DNA of 64,000 nucleotides from Acidobacteriota bacterium (GTDB taxonomy: Bacteria > Acidobacteriota > Terriglobia > Acidiferrales > UBA7541). Position numbers and translations under genes: made by a program. The DNA is taken from assembly GCA_013289715.1 (NCBI GenBank), contig JABCZJ010000010.1, positions 1 to 64,000 of the forward strand, written 5' to 3'. Under the pieces are notes generated by a model. It was given only the letters and a program-made list of their open reading frames with translations, did not search any database and was not told where the DNA came from. This document shows, one piece after another, positions 35,510 through 43,474 of the stretch; within the stretch, counting starts at the first letter, position 1, and every line of letters begins with the position of its first letter.

Positions 35510-35665
35510 CTAACCGTGAGCAGCTTTGGGTTTTTGGATTGCTTTCGACCGACGGAAGACACGGTCGGTTTTTTTGGGTTCTGGATTGGGGTGCGAGCCG
35601 TTGCAGCCATAAGTTCTGTGCAGCGACTGCGGATGACCGCAGACGCAAGTTTCATCACGGGGCAT
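35510..35665 (-). CDS. Small protein with CxC...H...C zinc-finger-like motif
   Basis: 51 residues from the ATG at 35663-35665. MPRDETCVCGHPQSLHRTYGCNG offers three Cys and two His in a spacing that could hold a metal ion. A basic Lys/Pro/Arg-rich tail follows. The DNA coding for the tail can fold as a hairpin followed by Ts on the plus strand, probably because of its Lys codons. No family recognised; short but with ordered composition. Confidence 0.5.
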   Translation of the reverse strand: MPRDETCVCGHPQSLHRTYGCNGSHPNPEPKKTDRVFRRSKAIQKPKAAHG

Positions 35666-36362
35666 GTGACCCTCGCGCCAAGCGTACGCGGCCAAAGATA
35701 GGATGCAATCAGGCTTTTTTTCTAAATAAAGTTACATTGCAATTGTATTACTACAAGGCGCAGCGCCAACTGTTGCTGGTTCAAAGGGGCCACGTAGAAA
35801 CCGAAACACGGGGTCCAGAAATGCTGGTCCGAGCGTCGCGGAGAGCGGCGGTCCAAGTCGCGATTAGCCGCCTCGCCGGCATTCATTGAGGCCAGTTTTC
35901 GATTGCGGCGTTGGTCGGGACCTATCGTGCTTTGAACAAACCTTCCGCCCGCTTTGCGCACCTGAGCTCCCTAACGCTGATCGTTCAGCCCTGTCTGAAT
36001 CACGCCGTTTCAGAAGCCCCGACCAATAGGGAAACCACACTGCATAGCCTCCATGGTCCGCTCGTTGCCTGTATCACTAAGGCGCAAGCGGTTCGAAGCG
36101 TCGCAATTTTGAGAGGGGCCGATTCCCTTGCCACTCGAGCGGGGCGTCGCCACGTTTTGGACGGACCTGGGAGAGAACTGGGGCCCCACAAACTGTTGCC
36201 AAATCGCACAGAATCAGCGCGCCACATTTTGATTCTTCGTCTTATAACTCGCCGCCGCATTCTCGTTCATGGCAGACTGGGTTCGGCGAATACGTCAGGA
36301 AACCGACCGCGACCATGCGAACTATCGAGCGTGCTCGCAAATCACTTCGAGTGGAAGTGAAA
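35666..36362. other. Gene-poor stretch
   Basis: About 700 bases. Several frames of 60-150 codons exist, but their composition (Arg/Pro/Ser-rich, no hydrophobic pattern) looks like chance. I see no RNA gene, repeat or mobile element here. The acyltransferase promoter should be at its right end. Confidence 0.4.
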
Positions 36363-37442
36363 ATGCACCGCAGAATCCCCCAACTCGACGCCGTCCGCGG
36401 ACTGGCGATTCTGGTCGTAATGTTCCATAACATCAGCCCGAAATATCCCCTTTTCCATTCGGACCAGTTGTTCAGGGATGGTTGGATGGGAGTCGACCTG
36501 TTCTTCGTGCTGTCCGGGCTCTTGATTACAGGGATTCTTTTGGACACGAAACAATCGGCGGGCTATTTCAAGAATTTCTATGTCCGGCGCTGCCTGAGAA
36601 TTTGGCCCCTCTATTATTCGCTGCTCTTCTTCATGTTCGTCGTCGTTCGTTTTCTAAATTCCTCCGAGTACCACCTTGTCGTCCAGACTTCATCACCGTG
36701 GTGGGCTTTCCCGCTGTTCTTACAAAATTTCTTGCTTGCGATTTCAACCAATGCCGCAGGGCCCCTGGGCGTCACATGGTCACTCGCCATCGAAGAGCAG
36801 TTTTACCTGGTTTGGCCCCTGGTGGTGCGATTCTGCTCGATCACTCAACTACGCCAGCTCGCCATCGCGGAAATTTGCCTTTCTCCCATGCTGCGCTACT
36901 ACCTCTGGCTCCATCACGTCGATCTCTACACGAACATTTTCTGCCGCTTGGACGGCTTAATGGCCGGTGCACTTCTTGCGCTTCTGATTCGCTCCGATAA
37001 TTTTGTACCGTCGAAGCTACTGCAGCGAGCCTGGATCCTGCTGCTCACCGCAGCGCCGCTGGCATTTCTGACGGAGGCGTACCATGCAAGATGGATTGTT
37101 TTCTCCTTTACCGCGCTAGCCTCGGCAGCGTTCGTCTATGTTGCGATGTTCTCGGAACGAAAGTGGCTCCAGAAGATAATGACCAACCAATTCCTGGTTT
37201 ACACCGGGACCATCAGTTACGGGCTGTACTTGCTCCATAAAATCCCGTTCGGTATGGTGCAAGTGCTGCATCTGGACCGCCGTCCCTACCTGCCCCTGCC
37301 CATCATTTTAGTTGCGAGCTATGTCCTTGCGGCGCTCTCCTGGAACCTTCTCGAAAAACCATTCCTTAGCCTGAAACGATTCTTCGATTCGAAGCCGCCC
37401 TCAACGGATCGGGCGAATCGCTCGTCCGGGCTTGCCACGTAA
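36363..37442 (+). CDS. Acyltransferase 3 family membrane protein
   Basis: 359 residues from the ATG at 36363; an ATG at 36315 would add 16 residues. The start is typical of the family (HRRIPQLDAVRGLAILVVMFHN), with the catalytic-type 'RGlA...V...H' motif, about ten membrane segments, and GWMGVDLFFVLSGLLITGILL, WSLAIEEQFYLVWP and SYGLYLLHKIPF. These enzymes O-acylate sugars, peptidoglycan or glycolipids at the membrane. It stands alone, so the substrate is open; the surface glycan genes elsewhere in the window are one possibility. Confidence 0.9.
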   Translation: MHRRIPQLDAVRGLAILVVMFHNISPKYPLFHSDQLFRDGWMGVDLFFVLSGLLITGILLDTKQSAGYFKNFYVRRCLRIWPLYYSLLFFMFVVVRFLNSSEYHLVVQTSSPWWAFPLFLQNFLLAISTNAAGPLGVTWSLAIEEQFYLVWPLVVRFCSITQLRQLAIAEICLSPMLRYYLWLHHVDLYTNIFCRLDGLMAGALLALLIRSDNFVPSKLLQRAWILLLTAAPLAFLTEAYHARWIVFSFTALASAAFVYVAMFSERKWLQKIMTNQFLVYTGTISYGLYLLHKIPFGMVQVLHLDRRPYLPLPIILVASYVLAALSWNLLEKPFLSLKRFFDSKPPSTDRANRSSGLAT

Positions 37443-37546
37443 GGAATACATTGCGCTGACGCAAAAACGCAACGGCACGCCGAAAAGCTACCTGTGGAGC
37501 GTTTCCGCAGTACGCCAGTGGCGTTTTGTTCTCTACGCTCCGGTTG

Positions 37547-38164
37547 TTACGGAATAGCTGCTGAGGCTTCATTGGAATTGATGCTTTCGCGGCCTCGCGC
37601 GTCTACCGCCCGAGTCATATAGGAATAAGTTAGACCGCTTGCAACAGTGTTGTCGGTGAATGTAGTTCCCGGAACAATCGAAGAATTGATCCGAACGTAA
37701 TTGCCTGCGGGCGTTGTCCTCCGATACACGTTGTATCCGGCAACCTGCGAACTGCTGGCCCGCCATCGCAGCACGACCCTGTGGGTTGTGCCACGGAATC
37801 GCAGACTGGCCAGGGAGGGCCACCCGGTGGTCTTACGGACCCATTGCGCACTTAACAGCAAGACAGCGAGCAGCGCGATCCCGGTTCCGGCTTTCATCCA
37901 AACGGAGACGCTGCGGTCCCGGGTCAAGAGAATCTGACACATTCCTAGGAGCGCCAACGCGATCCCACCGACCATAACGGCTAGAAACCAGCTTCCGCTG
38001 AGTGCTTCTGGCACCATTGACGGAATCTTGTGAAACTTGTGTCTCAGCCAGGGATCGATCCAGATATTTTCGACTGTGAAGAGAAACAGTAGCGAAGAGA
38101 GGCCCCATGCAATCAAGATTAACCCCGACCTTGGACCCGAAGGGCGCAGCGTACCTCCAGCCAT
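37547..38164 (-). CDS. Membrane protein with C-terminal fibronectin type III domain
   Basis: 205 residues. Three hydrophobic segments (about 13-33, 58-82, 90-108) precede an Fn3 domain at about 118-205: HRVVLRWRASSSQVAGYNVYRRT..., TFTDNTVASGLTYSYMTRAVDARGRESINSNEA. The Fn3 domain should be extracytoplasmic. The start at 38164 lacks a ribosome site and abuts the breakpoint of a truncated P450 fragment, so the N-terminus may have been replaced or the true start may be further in. Confidence 0.65.
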   Translation of the reverse strand: MAGGTLRPSGPRSGLILIAWGLSSLLFLFTVENIWIDPWLRHKFHKIPSMVPEALSGSWFLAVMVGGIALALLGMCQILLTRDRSVSVWMKAGTGIALLAVLLLSAQWVRKTTGWPSLASLRFRGTTHRVVLRWRASSSQVAGYNVYRRTTPAGNYVRINSSIVPGTTFTDNTVASGLTYSYMTRAVDARGRESINSNEASAAIP

Positions 38165-38171
38165 TGGAAGT

Positions 38172-38381
38172 TCTCCCGATATCCTGACCTTTCATATGGT
38201 TCTGGCAGTTCTCTACAAGCACTTCGTGCGCAAACTCGATGTTCCTGATCACATAAGCGCTACATCCAGATATAGAGGCTTTATAAATGTCACCAAAGAG
38301 CGCGAATTGACGACTCATCCACTCCAGGAAGTCCTCCTGGGCTCGATATGTCTCGTGGGGACCAGGTGGTGTACGCCTGTC
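38172..38381 (-). pseudogene. Truncated cytochrome P450 N-terminal fragment
   Basis: The minus-strand frame gives PPGPHETYRAQEDFLEWM followed by SRQFALFGDIYKASISG, AYVIRNIEFAHEVLVENCQN and HMKGQDIGR. This is the Pro-rich start, first helix and beta1 region of bacterial/CYP-type P450s (PPGP..., 'fG.iyk....g...yv...pe.a..vL..N..n..kg'). Homology stops abruptly near 38172 and unrelated sequence follows; no heme-binding FxxGxRxC motif exists. Only about 70 residues survive, so it is a broken gene. Confidence 0.6.
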
Positions 38382-38717
38382 TTAAACGTCCAAGTCCTGG
38401 GCCTTCCGCTGATCTGCGATTTCCATTTTCGCTTCCGAGTAGCAGACACTCTACACCCCGCGCCCTGTTCGGGGTCAACAAACGGTAGCCGGTGAAGTTT
38501 CGACCTTGCAGTCAAGTCCTGAAAAACGCATTTACCGGAGTCGCTACCCACACCGGCAACCGTGTCTGATCTGCTGGCGAGATTCCTGAGCGCGCCAAGC
38601 GAAAGCCCGGGCAGAACTTCGTGACCTATCGGGAAAGAACAGCGAGCCGAACTTCGATCAGCGTTGAGAAAACGCCGGGGACGAGTCTGCCCAGGACGAC
38701 GTTATAATGGGTAGCTC
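38382..38717. other. Intergenic gap before peroxidase
   Basis: About 340 bases with no credible gene. TATAAT is present at 38703-38708, only nine bases before the peroxidase ATG, which would give a nearly leaderless mRNA; no matching -35 is obvious. Confidence 0.35.
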
Positions 38718-40049
38718 ATGGATGCTCATAACGTATCACTGCGAAGTCATTGCTTGTCGCCGGCGCGAGCCAAAGTGGCAATTGACGCACCCCTAGTCCC
38801 CACAGCATACGCCCGGATGTTTCCTGAGTTACCGTCGTTTCAGGCGGATGAGCAGTTCCTGCACGCGCTCGGCCGCGCAGGCGGGATCTGCGATTGTGGA
38901 GATGTGGATGACACTCCCGACTCGCTAGGCGCTACGGCCGCTGGATGGCCGATCTTCGGTCAATTCGTGGCTCACGATATTACGGCCGACCGATCTATTT
39001 TGCGCAGCCACGCCAATACGGCGGAATTGCGCAACGCGCGCAGCCCGCAAATCAACCTTGAATGCCTGTACGGCGACGGACCGACCGGTCATCCATTCCT
39101 CTACCAACGCGACGATCCTGCGAAGTTCCTCGTTGGTTTCGACGGAGCTGACGTGCAACGGAACGCAGACGGCATCGCGATTATTGGCGATCCGCGGAAC
39201 GATTCGCACATGCTGATCTCGCAATTGCATCTTGCAATGCTCAAAGCTCACAACGCGCTCGTCGATCAAGCGCGGCTCAACAGGACGCCAGCCGACGCCG
39301 TATTCGAAGCAGCGGCGCGGCAGTTGCGGTGGCACCATCAATCGATCATTCTCCACGAGTTTCTGCCCGCTTTGGTGGGACAGACGCTTGCAGAGCAGGT
39401 GCTGCAAGAGGGGCCGCGATGGTTTCGCCCGGGACACAGCGTGTTTATACCACTCGAATTTGCCGACGCGGCCTATCGCTACGGCCACGCGCAAATTCGC
39501 CACCACTACCGGCTGAACTTACAGACGGATCCCGTGCCGCTGTTTCCTGATCTTCTGGGATTCCGCCCCGTACCGCGTGAACGCGCGATCGACTGGACGC
39601 TGTTCTTCGACGCACCCCGAGCGACAACAGCGCAACGCTGCAAGAAAATAGACGGAAAGCTGGTGCGCGCGCTCATCGAACTGCCGGTAGCCGTGACTGG
39701 TGAGTGCGAGATCGAAGACTATCATTCGCTCGCTGTCCGTGATCTGCAGCGCGGGCAGGGCGTGGGGCTACCGTCTGGCGAGTCAGTCGCGCGTCACATG
39801 GGAATCGCGCCGCTCACGGCGGAGCAGGTTGGCATCGCTTCCACGGATTGGCATGGCGAGACTCCTCTGTGGTATTACATTCTGCGTGAAGCCGACGCAT
39901 GTGCAGGGGGCCATCAACTCGGTCCCGTTGGCGGCCGGATTGTGGCCGAGGTGCTGGTTGGACTAATTGATGCGGACCAGTCATCATTCCGCCATAACAG
40001 CCACGGCTGGAACTCCCAAATAACACTTAGCGAGCTGCTGGCCTGGTAA
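38718..40049 (+). CDS. Animal-type haem peroxidase family protein
   Basis: 443 residues, no signal peptide. The distal haem site is visible as FGQFVAHDIT with His86 (consensus WGQfxdHDxt). The proximal site is EFADAAYRYGHAQIRHHY with His257 (consensus E...AyRfGHs.i). Other family text: NDSHMLISQLHLAMLKAHNALVD and SIILHEFLPALVG. Such bacterial members of the An_peroxidase superfamily use H2O2 to oxidise halides or organic substrates; the substrate here is unknown. The gene stands alone with a decayed AraC fragment downstream. Confidence 0.88.
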   Translation: MDAHNVSLRSHCLSPARAKVAIDAPLVPTAYARMFPELPSFQADEQFLHALGRAGGICDCGDVDDTPDSLGATAAGWPIFGQFVAHDITADRSILRSHANTAELRNARSPQINLECLYGDGPTGHPFLYQRDDPAKFLVGFDGADVQRNADGIAIIGDPRNDSHMLISQLHLAMLKAHNALVDQARLNRTPADAVFEAAARQLRWHHQSIILHEFLPALVGQTLAEQVLQEGPRWFRPGHSVFIPLEFADAAYRYGHAQIRHHYRLNLQTDPVPLFPDLLGFRPVPRERAIDWTLFFDAPRATTAQRCKKIDGKLVRALIELPVAVTGECEIEDYHSLAVRDLQRGQGVGLPSGESVARHMGIAPLTAEQVGIASTDWHGETPLWYYILREADACAGGHQLGPVGGRIVAEVLVGLIDADQSSFRHNSHGWNSQITLSELLAW

Positions 40050-40187
40050 GAACCAGCGAGACTTCCTGCGCGTCACGGGATTTCGCGGCTGGCATTTGTA
40101 GCAAGTTTTTCTAACCCTCCAGCATCTACGCAAGCCGTGTTGTGTCTTCGATAGCTATGCTCCGGATGATCTTCCGAAGATGCCTGA

Positions 40188-40370
40188 TTACCGGACAGCT
40201 ACATCCTGCAGCGCCGCATGGAGCGTGCTCAGCACATGCTTCGAAATACGCAACGTCCTCTCGCGGAAATAGCTAGCTTGGTGGGGTTCTCTGACCAAAG
40301 CCATTTGGGCCGGCACTTCCGCCGAATAACTGGCCTGTCGCCCAACGCCATGCGTCGGGCACAAACGTAA
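40188..40370 (+). pseudogene. AraC-family DNA-binding domain fragment
   Basis: Between a TGA at 40185 and a TAA at 40368 the frame reads PDSYILQRRMERAQHML, then PLAEIASLVGFSDQSHLGRHFRRITGLSPNAMRR. This is the second half of the AraC helix-turn-helix domain, with the FsDqSHfxRxFrr.tG.sP signature. The first half of the DNA-binding domain and the effector domain are missing, and no start codon is properly placed. It is a remnant of a regulator. Confidence 0.7.
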
Positions 40371-40738
40371 ATTCTTCTGCCTTAGTGAGGTTGGCAGTGG
40401 TAGCCTTTATACCGACCGCCAATTAACCGGATTGAAAATAAGCAAGAACGTCCTAACGACATCCACATCGTTCTAGAACTGGAATGGCTGTCCTAGAGAC
40501 GATGTAGTCGCTGAGTGAGGCTGCACCCGGTTCTTGGACGTTGGCAATATGAAGATTCAGCCGGGGCGGCCTTACCGGATCAGGGCCGCCCGCAGATTCG
40601 GCGGCCCAACGATGCACGGATGAATGTCGGGACGAAACCGGCAGACATAACCAAGCAGCAAATCAATCATGGCAGGGCGTGATCTCTTCCTCTCCGTTTC
40701 CGGAAAAGCGCACGCCCTGGGCGCTGGATGGAGCAAAT
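40371..40738 (+). other. Upstream region of the acetoin genes
   Basis: 368 bases without a gene. A GC-rich perfect dyad GGGCGGCC...GGCCGCCC (40564-40591) lies about 150 bases upstream of the decarboxylase. The gene may be controlled here, but no -10/-35 is clear. Confidence 0.4.
40564..40591. other. GC-rich 8-base inverted repeat
   Basis: GGGCGGCC (40564-40571), 12-base loop, GGCCGCCC (40584-40591). Could be an operator or the terminator stem of a lost upstream gene; there is no T-run. Confidence 0.35.
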
Positions 40739-41554
40739 ATGGCAAACCTCGCAGTAACAGTGCCGTCATCCCTTGAAGCCGCGGCACGAGACTTTTCAAA
40801 GCAACACAAGACTTCGCTCGACGATCTTGTGAGCGCTGCGCTGAATGAATACCTGCACGCTTCGCCGCGCCGCCTGTACCAGATTTCAACTTCTACGGCT
40901 CTGGTTGAAGGAGTGTATTCGGGTTCCGTCTCATCCTCTGTTCTGTTAGGACACGGTGACTTTGGCCTCGGCACTTTTGAAGGGCTCGATGGCGAGATGA
41001 TCATTCTCGACGGCGAGATATATCAAGCTGCGGGAATTGTACGGCGCCGCTCGGATGACTTTCTCGTCCCCTTCGCCTCCATAACGCACTTCCACGAGGA
41101 CGCAGTCGTGCAAATTGAAAAAGTCGCCTCTTTAAAGGATATCGAACTCGCTTGCGACCCGCATCGGGTCTCTGAGAATCTCTTTTACGCTCTGCGCGTG
41201 GATGGTGTCTTTGACACCCTCCACGCACGTGCAGTGCATCCGGTTGCGAAAGGATCTCGGCTTCTAGACGCCGCAAAAGCGCAACAGGAGTTCCACTTCG
41301 ACAATGTTGAGGGCACTCTGGTCGGCCTTTGGTCTCCGAGGTACTCGAGTTCTTTCAGCGTGCCGGGATACCACTTCCACTTTATTTCGAAAGACCGCAC
41401 AAAAGGCGGTCACGCTCTGGACTGCTCCGCGCGGCAACTTCGCGCAAGCGTTCAAATTGTGTCTGAATACGACGTGCAACTACCAGTAGCAGGATCGTTC
41501 CTGACAACCGATCTCGACAGGGACCCAGCCTCCGATCTCGCCAAGGCGGAGTAA
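40739..41554 (+). CDS. budA: Acetolactate decarboxylase with N-terminal RHH-like segment
   Basis: 271 residues from the ATG at 40739 (an upstream ATG at 40679 adds 20 unlikely residues). From about residue 45 it is a standard alpha-acetolactate decarboxylase: LYQISTSTALVEGVYSG, LLGHGDFGLGTFEGLDGEMIILDG, and near the C-terminus PGYHFHFISKDRTKGGH with the His-x-His...His zinc ligands. The enzyme converts 2-acetolactate to acetoin in the cytoplasm. Residues 1-42 (NLAVTVPSSLEAAARDFSKQ, then SLDDLVSAALNEYLH) look like a CopG-type ribbon-helix-helix, absent from the usual ~240-residue enzyme. Acetolactate synthase follows 23 bases later. Confidence 0.9.
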   Translation: MANLAVTVPSSLEAAARDFSKQHKTSLDDLVSAALNEYLHASPRRLYQISTSTALVEGVYSGSVSSSVLLGHGDFGLGTFEGLDGEMIILDGEIYQAAGIVRRRSDDFLVPFASITHFHEDAVVQIEKVASLKDIELACDPHRVSENLFYALRVDGVFDTLHARAVHPVAKGSRLLDAAKAQQEFHFDNVEGTLVGLWSPRYSSSFSVPGYHFHFISKDRTKGGHALDCSARQLRASVQIVSEYDVQLPVAGSFLTTDLDRDPASDLAKAE

Positions 41555-41577
41555 ATCAACAGAAAAGGATCAAGCAA

Positions 41578-43281
41578 ATGACAGCGACGCAACCAACCGC
41601 AAATCCAAGAGCTGACACAGCTCAGGGGACAAGGACGGGGGCTGACGTTGTGGTAGAGACGCTCGAGGCGCGGGGAGTGACACACGTTTTTGGCGTTCCC
41701 GGAGCAAAGATAGATAAAGTCTTCGACAGACTTCGAGACTCAAGCATAAAAACTGTAGTCTGCCGCCACGAACAGAATGCAGCGTTTATCGCTGGTGGTA
41801 TCGGACGCATGACCGGGAAGGCGGGAATTGCAATTGCCACTTCAGGCCCAGGGGTCTCGAATCTCCCTACCGGCCTAGCCACCGCGAATACCGAGGGTGA
41901 CCCCGTCGTTGCTCTGGGAGGCGCTCCGGCTGTTGCCGACCGCCTGAAGTCTCATCACCAAACACTGGATTCGGTGGGCGTCTGCCGGCCGATAACCAAG
42001 TACGCGGCGGAGATTGATTCTCCTGCGGCTACGGCAGAAGTGCTGTCCGCTGCGTTTCGGGCAGCCGAGGCTGAGCGGCCCGGCGCTGCGTTTGTGAGCC
42101 TTCCGATGGACATCATGACCGGCGCGGCGCAGTGCGAGCCCATCCGGCTTTCGACATTCGTCGGCCAGGGCCCCGCGGCCAAATCATCCCTTGCGGAGGC
42201 GGCCCGTCTCATCAACTCCGCGAAATCGCCTGTGATTTTTCTGGGATTAATGGCAAGCAAGCCGAGATCTGCCGAGGCGATTCATGATCTGCTGAGAACT
42301 ACCGCGCTGCCAGTTGTTGGGACATTTCAGGCCGCAGGCGCAGTTTCGCAGGAGGACTTCCCCCGCTTCGGTGGTCGCGTTGGGCAACTTGCCAATCAGC
42401 CAGCGGATGCCTTGCTGGACTCGGGCGATATCGTCATTACCATTGGCTATGACGCCGTTGAATATTGGCCGTCGCTATGGAATAAGCACAACAAACGGCC
42501 CATCATTCACATCGGCGCAACACCGGCGAACATCGAAAACGACTATTCTCCCGCTGTCGAGCTGATTGGGAACATTGGGGAGACACTCGACGCGCTGTCA
42601 CCGCTCCTGCATCGTCCAGGACTTGCTGCCGAATCTGCGGAATTGCTGCACTTGATCGCACAGGACCGAAAACGGCTGATGGCTGAGGCAGCGGCAAAGT
42701 CTGGCGTCCCGGTTCATCCTTTACGACTGATCAGCGAGCTGCAGAAAATACTGACGCCAGATGTAACTGTGTGCTCGGACATGGGAAGCTTCAGCATGTG
42801 GTTGTGCCGCTATCTCTTTAGCTTTCGCGCACGCCAGTTTCTAATCACCAATGGTCAGCAGACGCTCGGTGTGGCCCTGCCCTGGGCCATCGCTGCCACC
42901 ATCGTCCGTCCGCACGAGAAGGCGCTCTCCATCTCCGGCGATGGTGGGTTCTTATTCTCCGCAAATGAGCTGGAGACAGCAGTCCGTCTGAATTCCCATC
43001 TGGTTCACATGATCTGGATCGATGGCCACTACGACATGGTGGGCACGCAGGAACAAATCAAGTACAACCGCACGTCGGGAGTCGATTTTGGTCCGGTCGA
43101 TTACGTCAAATACGCCGAAGCTTTCGGCGCCACCGGCCTGCGAATTCAGCAGCCCGATGAAATTGCACCAACCCTGCGCAAGGCCTTCGATACAGCGGGT
43201 CCAGTGCTCGTCGGAGTACACGTCGACTATCGAGACAACGTCAAGCTGTTTGAAGACGTCCACGAGGGAAGCGTCCTGTAA
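41578..43281 (+). CDS. alsS: Catabolic acetolactate synthase
   Basis: 567 residues, complete thiamine-diphosphate enzyme. N-terminal PYR domain with catalytic Glu (VCRHEQNAAFIAGGIG) and GIAIATSGPGVSNL. Central domain. C-terminal PP domain with the ThDP motif GDGGFLFSANELETAVRLN...MIWIDGHYDMV. The arrangement next to acetolactate decarboxylase and without a regulatory small subunit gene marks it as the AlsS/BudB type that makes acetolactate from two pyruvates for acetoin. A ribosome site AAAAGGA precedes it. The pair forms a two-gene operon. Confidence 0.92.
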   Translation: MTATQPTANPRADTAQGTRTGADVVVETLEARGVTHVFGVPGAKIDKVFDRLRDSSIKTVVCRHEQNAAFIAGGIGRMTGKAGIAIATSGPGVSNLPTGLATANTEGDPVVALGGAPAVADRLKSHHQTLDSVGVCRPITKYAAEIDSPAATAEVLSAAFRAAEAERPGAAFVSLPMDIMTGAAQCEPIRLSTFVGQGPAAKSSLAEAARLINSAKSPVIFLGLMASKPRSAEAIHDLLRTTALPVVGTFQAAGAVSQEDFPRFGGRVGQLANQPADALLDSGDIVITIGYDAVEYWPSLWNKHNKRPIIHIGATPANIENDYSPAVELIGNIGETLDALSPLLHRPGLAAESAELLHLIAQDRKRLMAEAAAKSGVPVHPLRLISELQKILTPDVTVCSDMGSFSMWLCRYLFSFRARQFLITNGQQTLGVALPWAIAATIVRPHEKALSISGDGGFLFSANELETAVRLNSHLVHMIWIDGHYDMVGTQEQIKYNRTSGVDFGPVDYVKYAEAFGATGLRIQQPDEIAPTLRKAFDTAGPVLVGVHVDYRDNVKLFEDVHEGSVL

Positions 43282-43474
43282 TTGCAGCAATACATGAATG
43301 CACTGTCGGCCCCATAAGGTTGCGCAGTGTCAAAGGGGAACTGTGCTTTCGAATATTAGTCTGAGTGACGCATTGCTCTCCTGCGCTCTTGCCTTGGTTG
43401 GAAGGCATGGCGACGCGGCCAGCTTCAAATAGAGCGATATTCGCGCCGGCGGGTGACGCGGCGCGCCGCCCACC

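Noticed and set aside
35540..35580. Hairpin followed by a T-run resembling an intrinsic terminator
   Set aside because: It lies inside the small zinc-finger-like gene, where the A-run on the coding strand encodes Lys; no plus-strand gene ends just upstream, so a terminator role is not supported.
35911..36360. 149-codon plus-strand frame before the acyltransferase
   Set aside because: No ribosome site, no hydrophobic pattern or motif, and its end overlaps the acyltransferase start in another frame; composition looks random.
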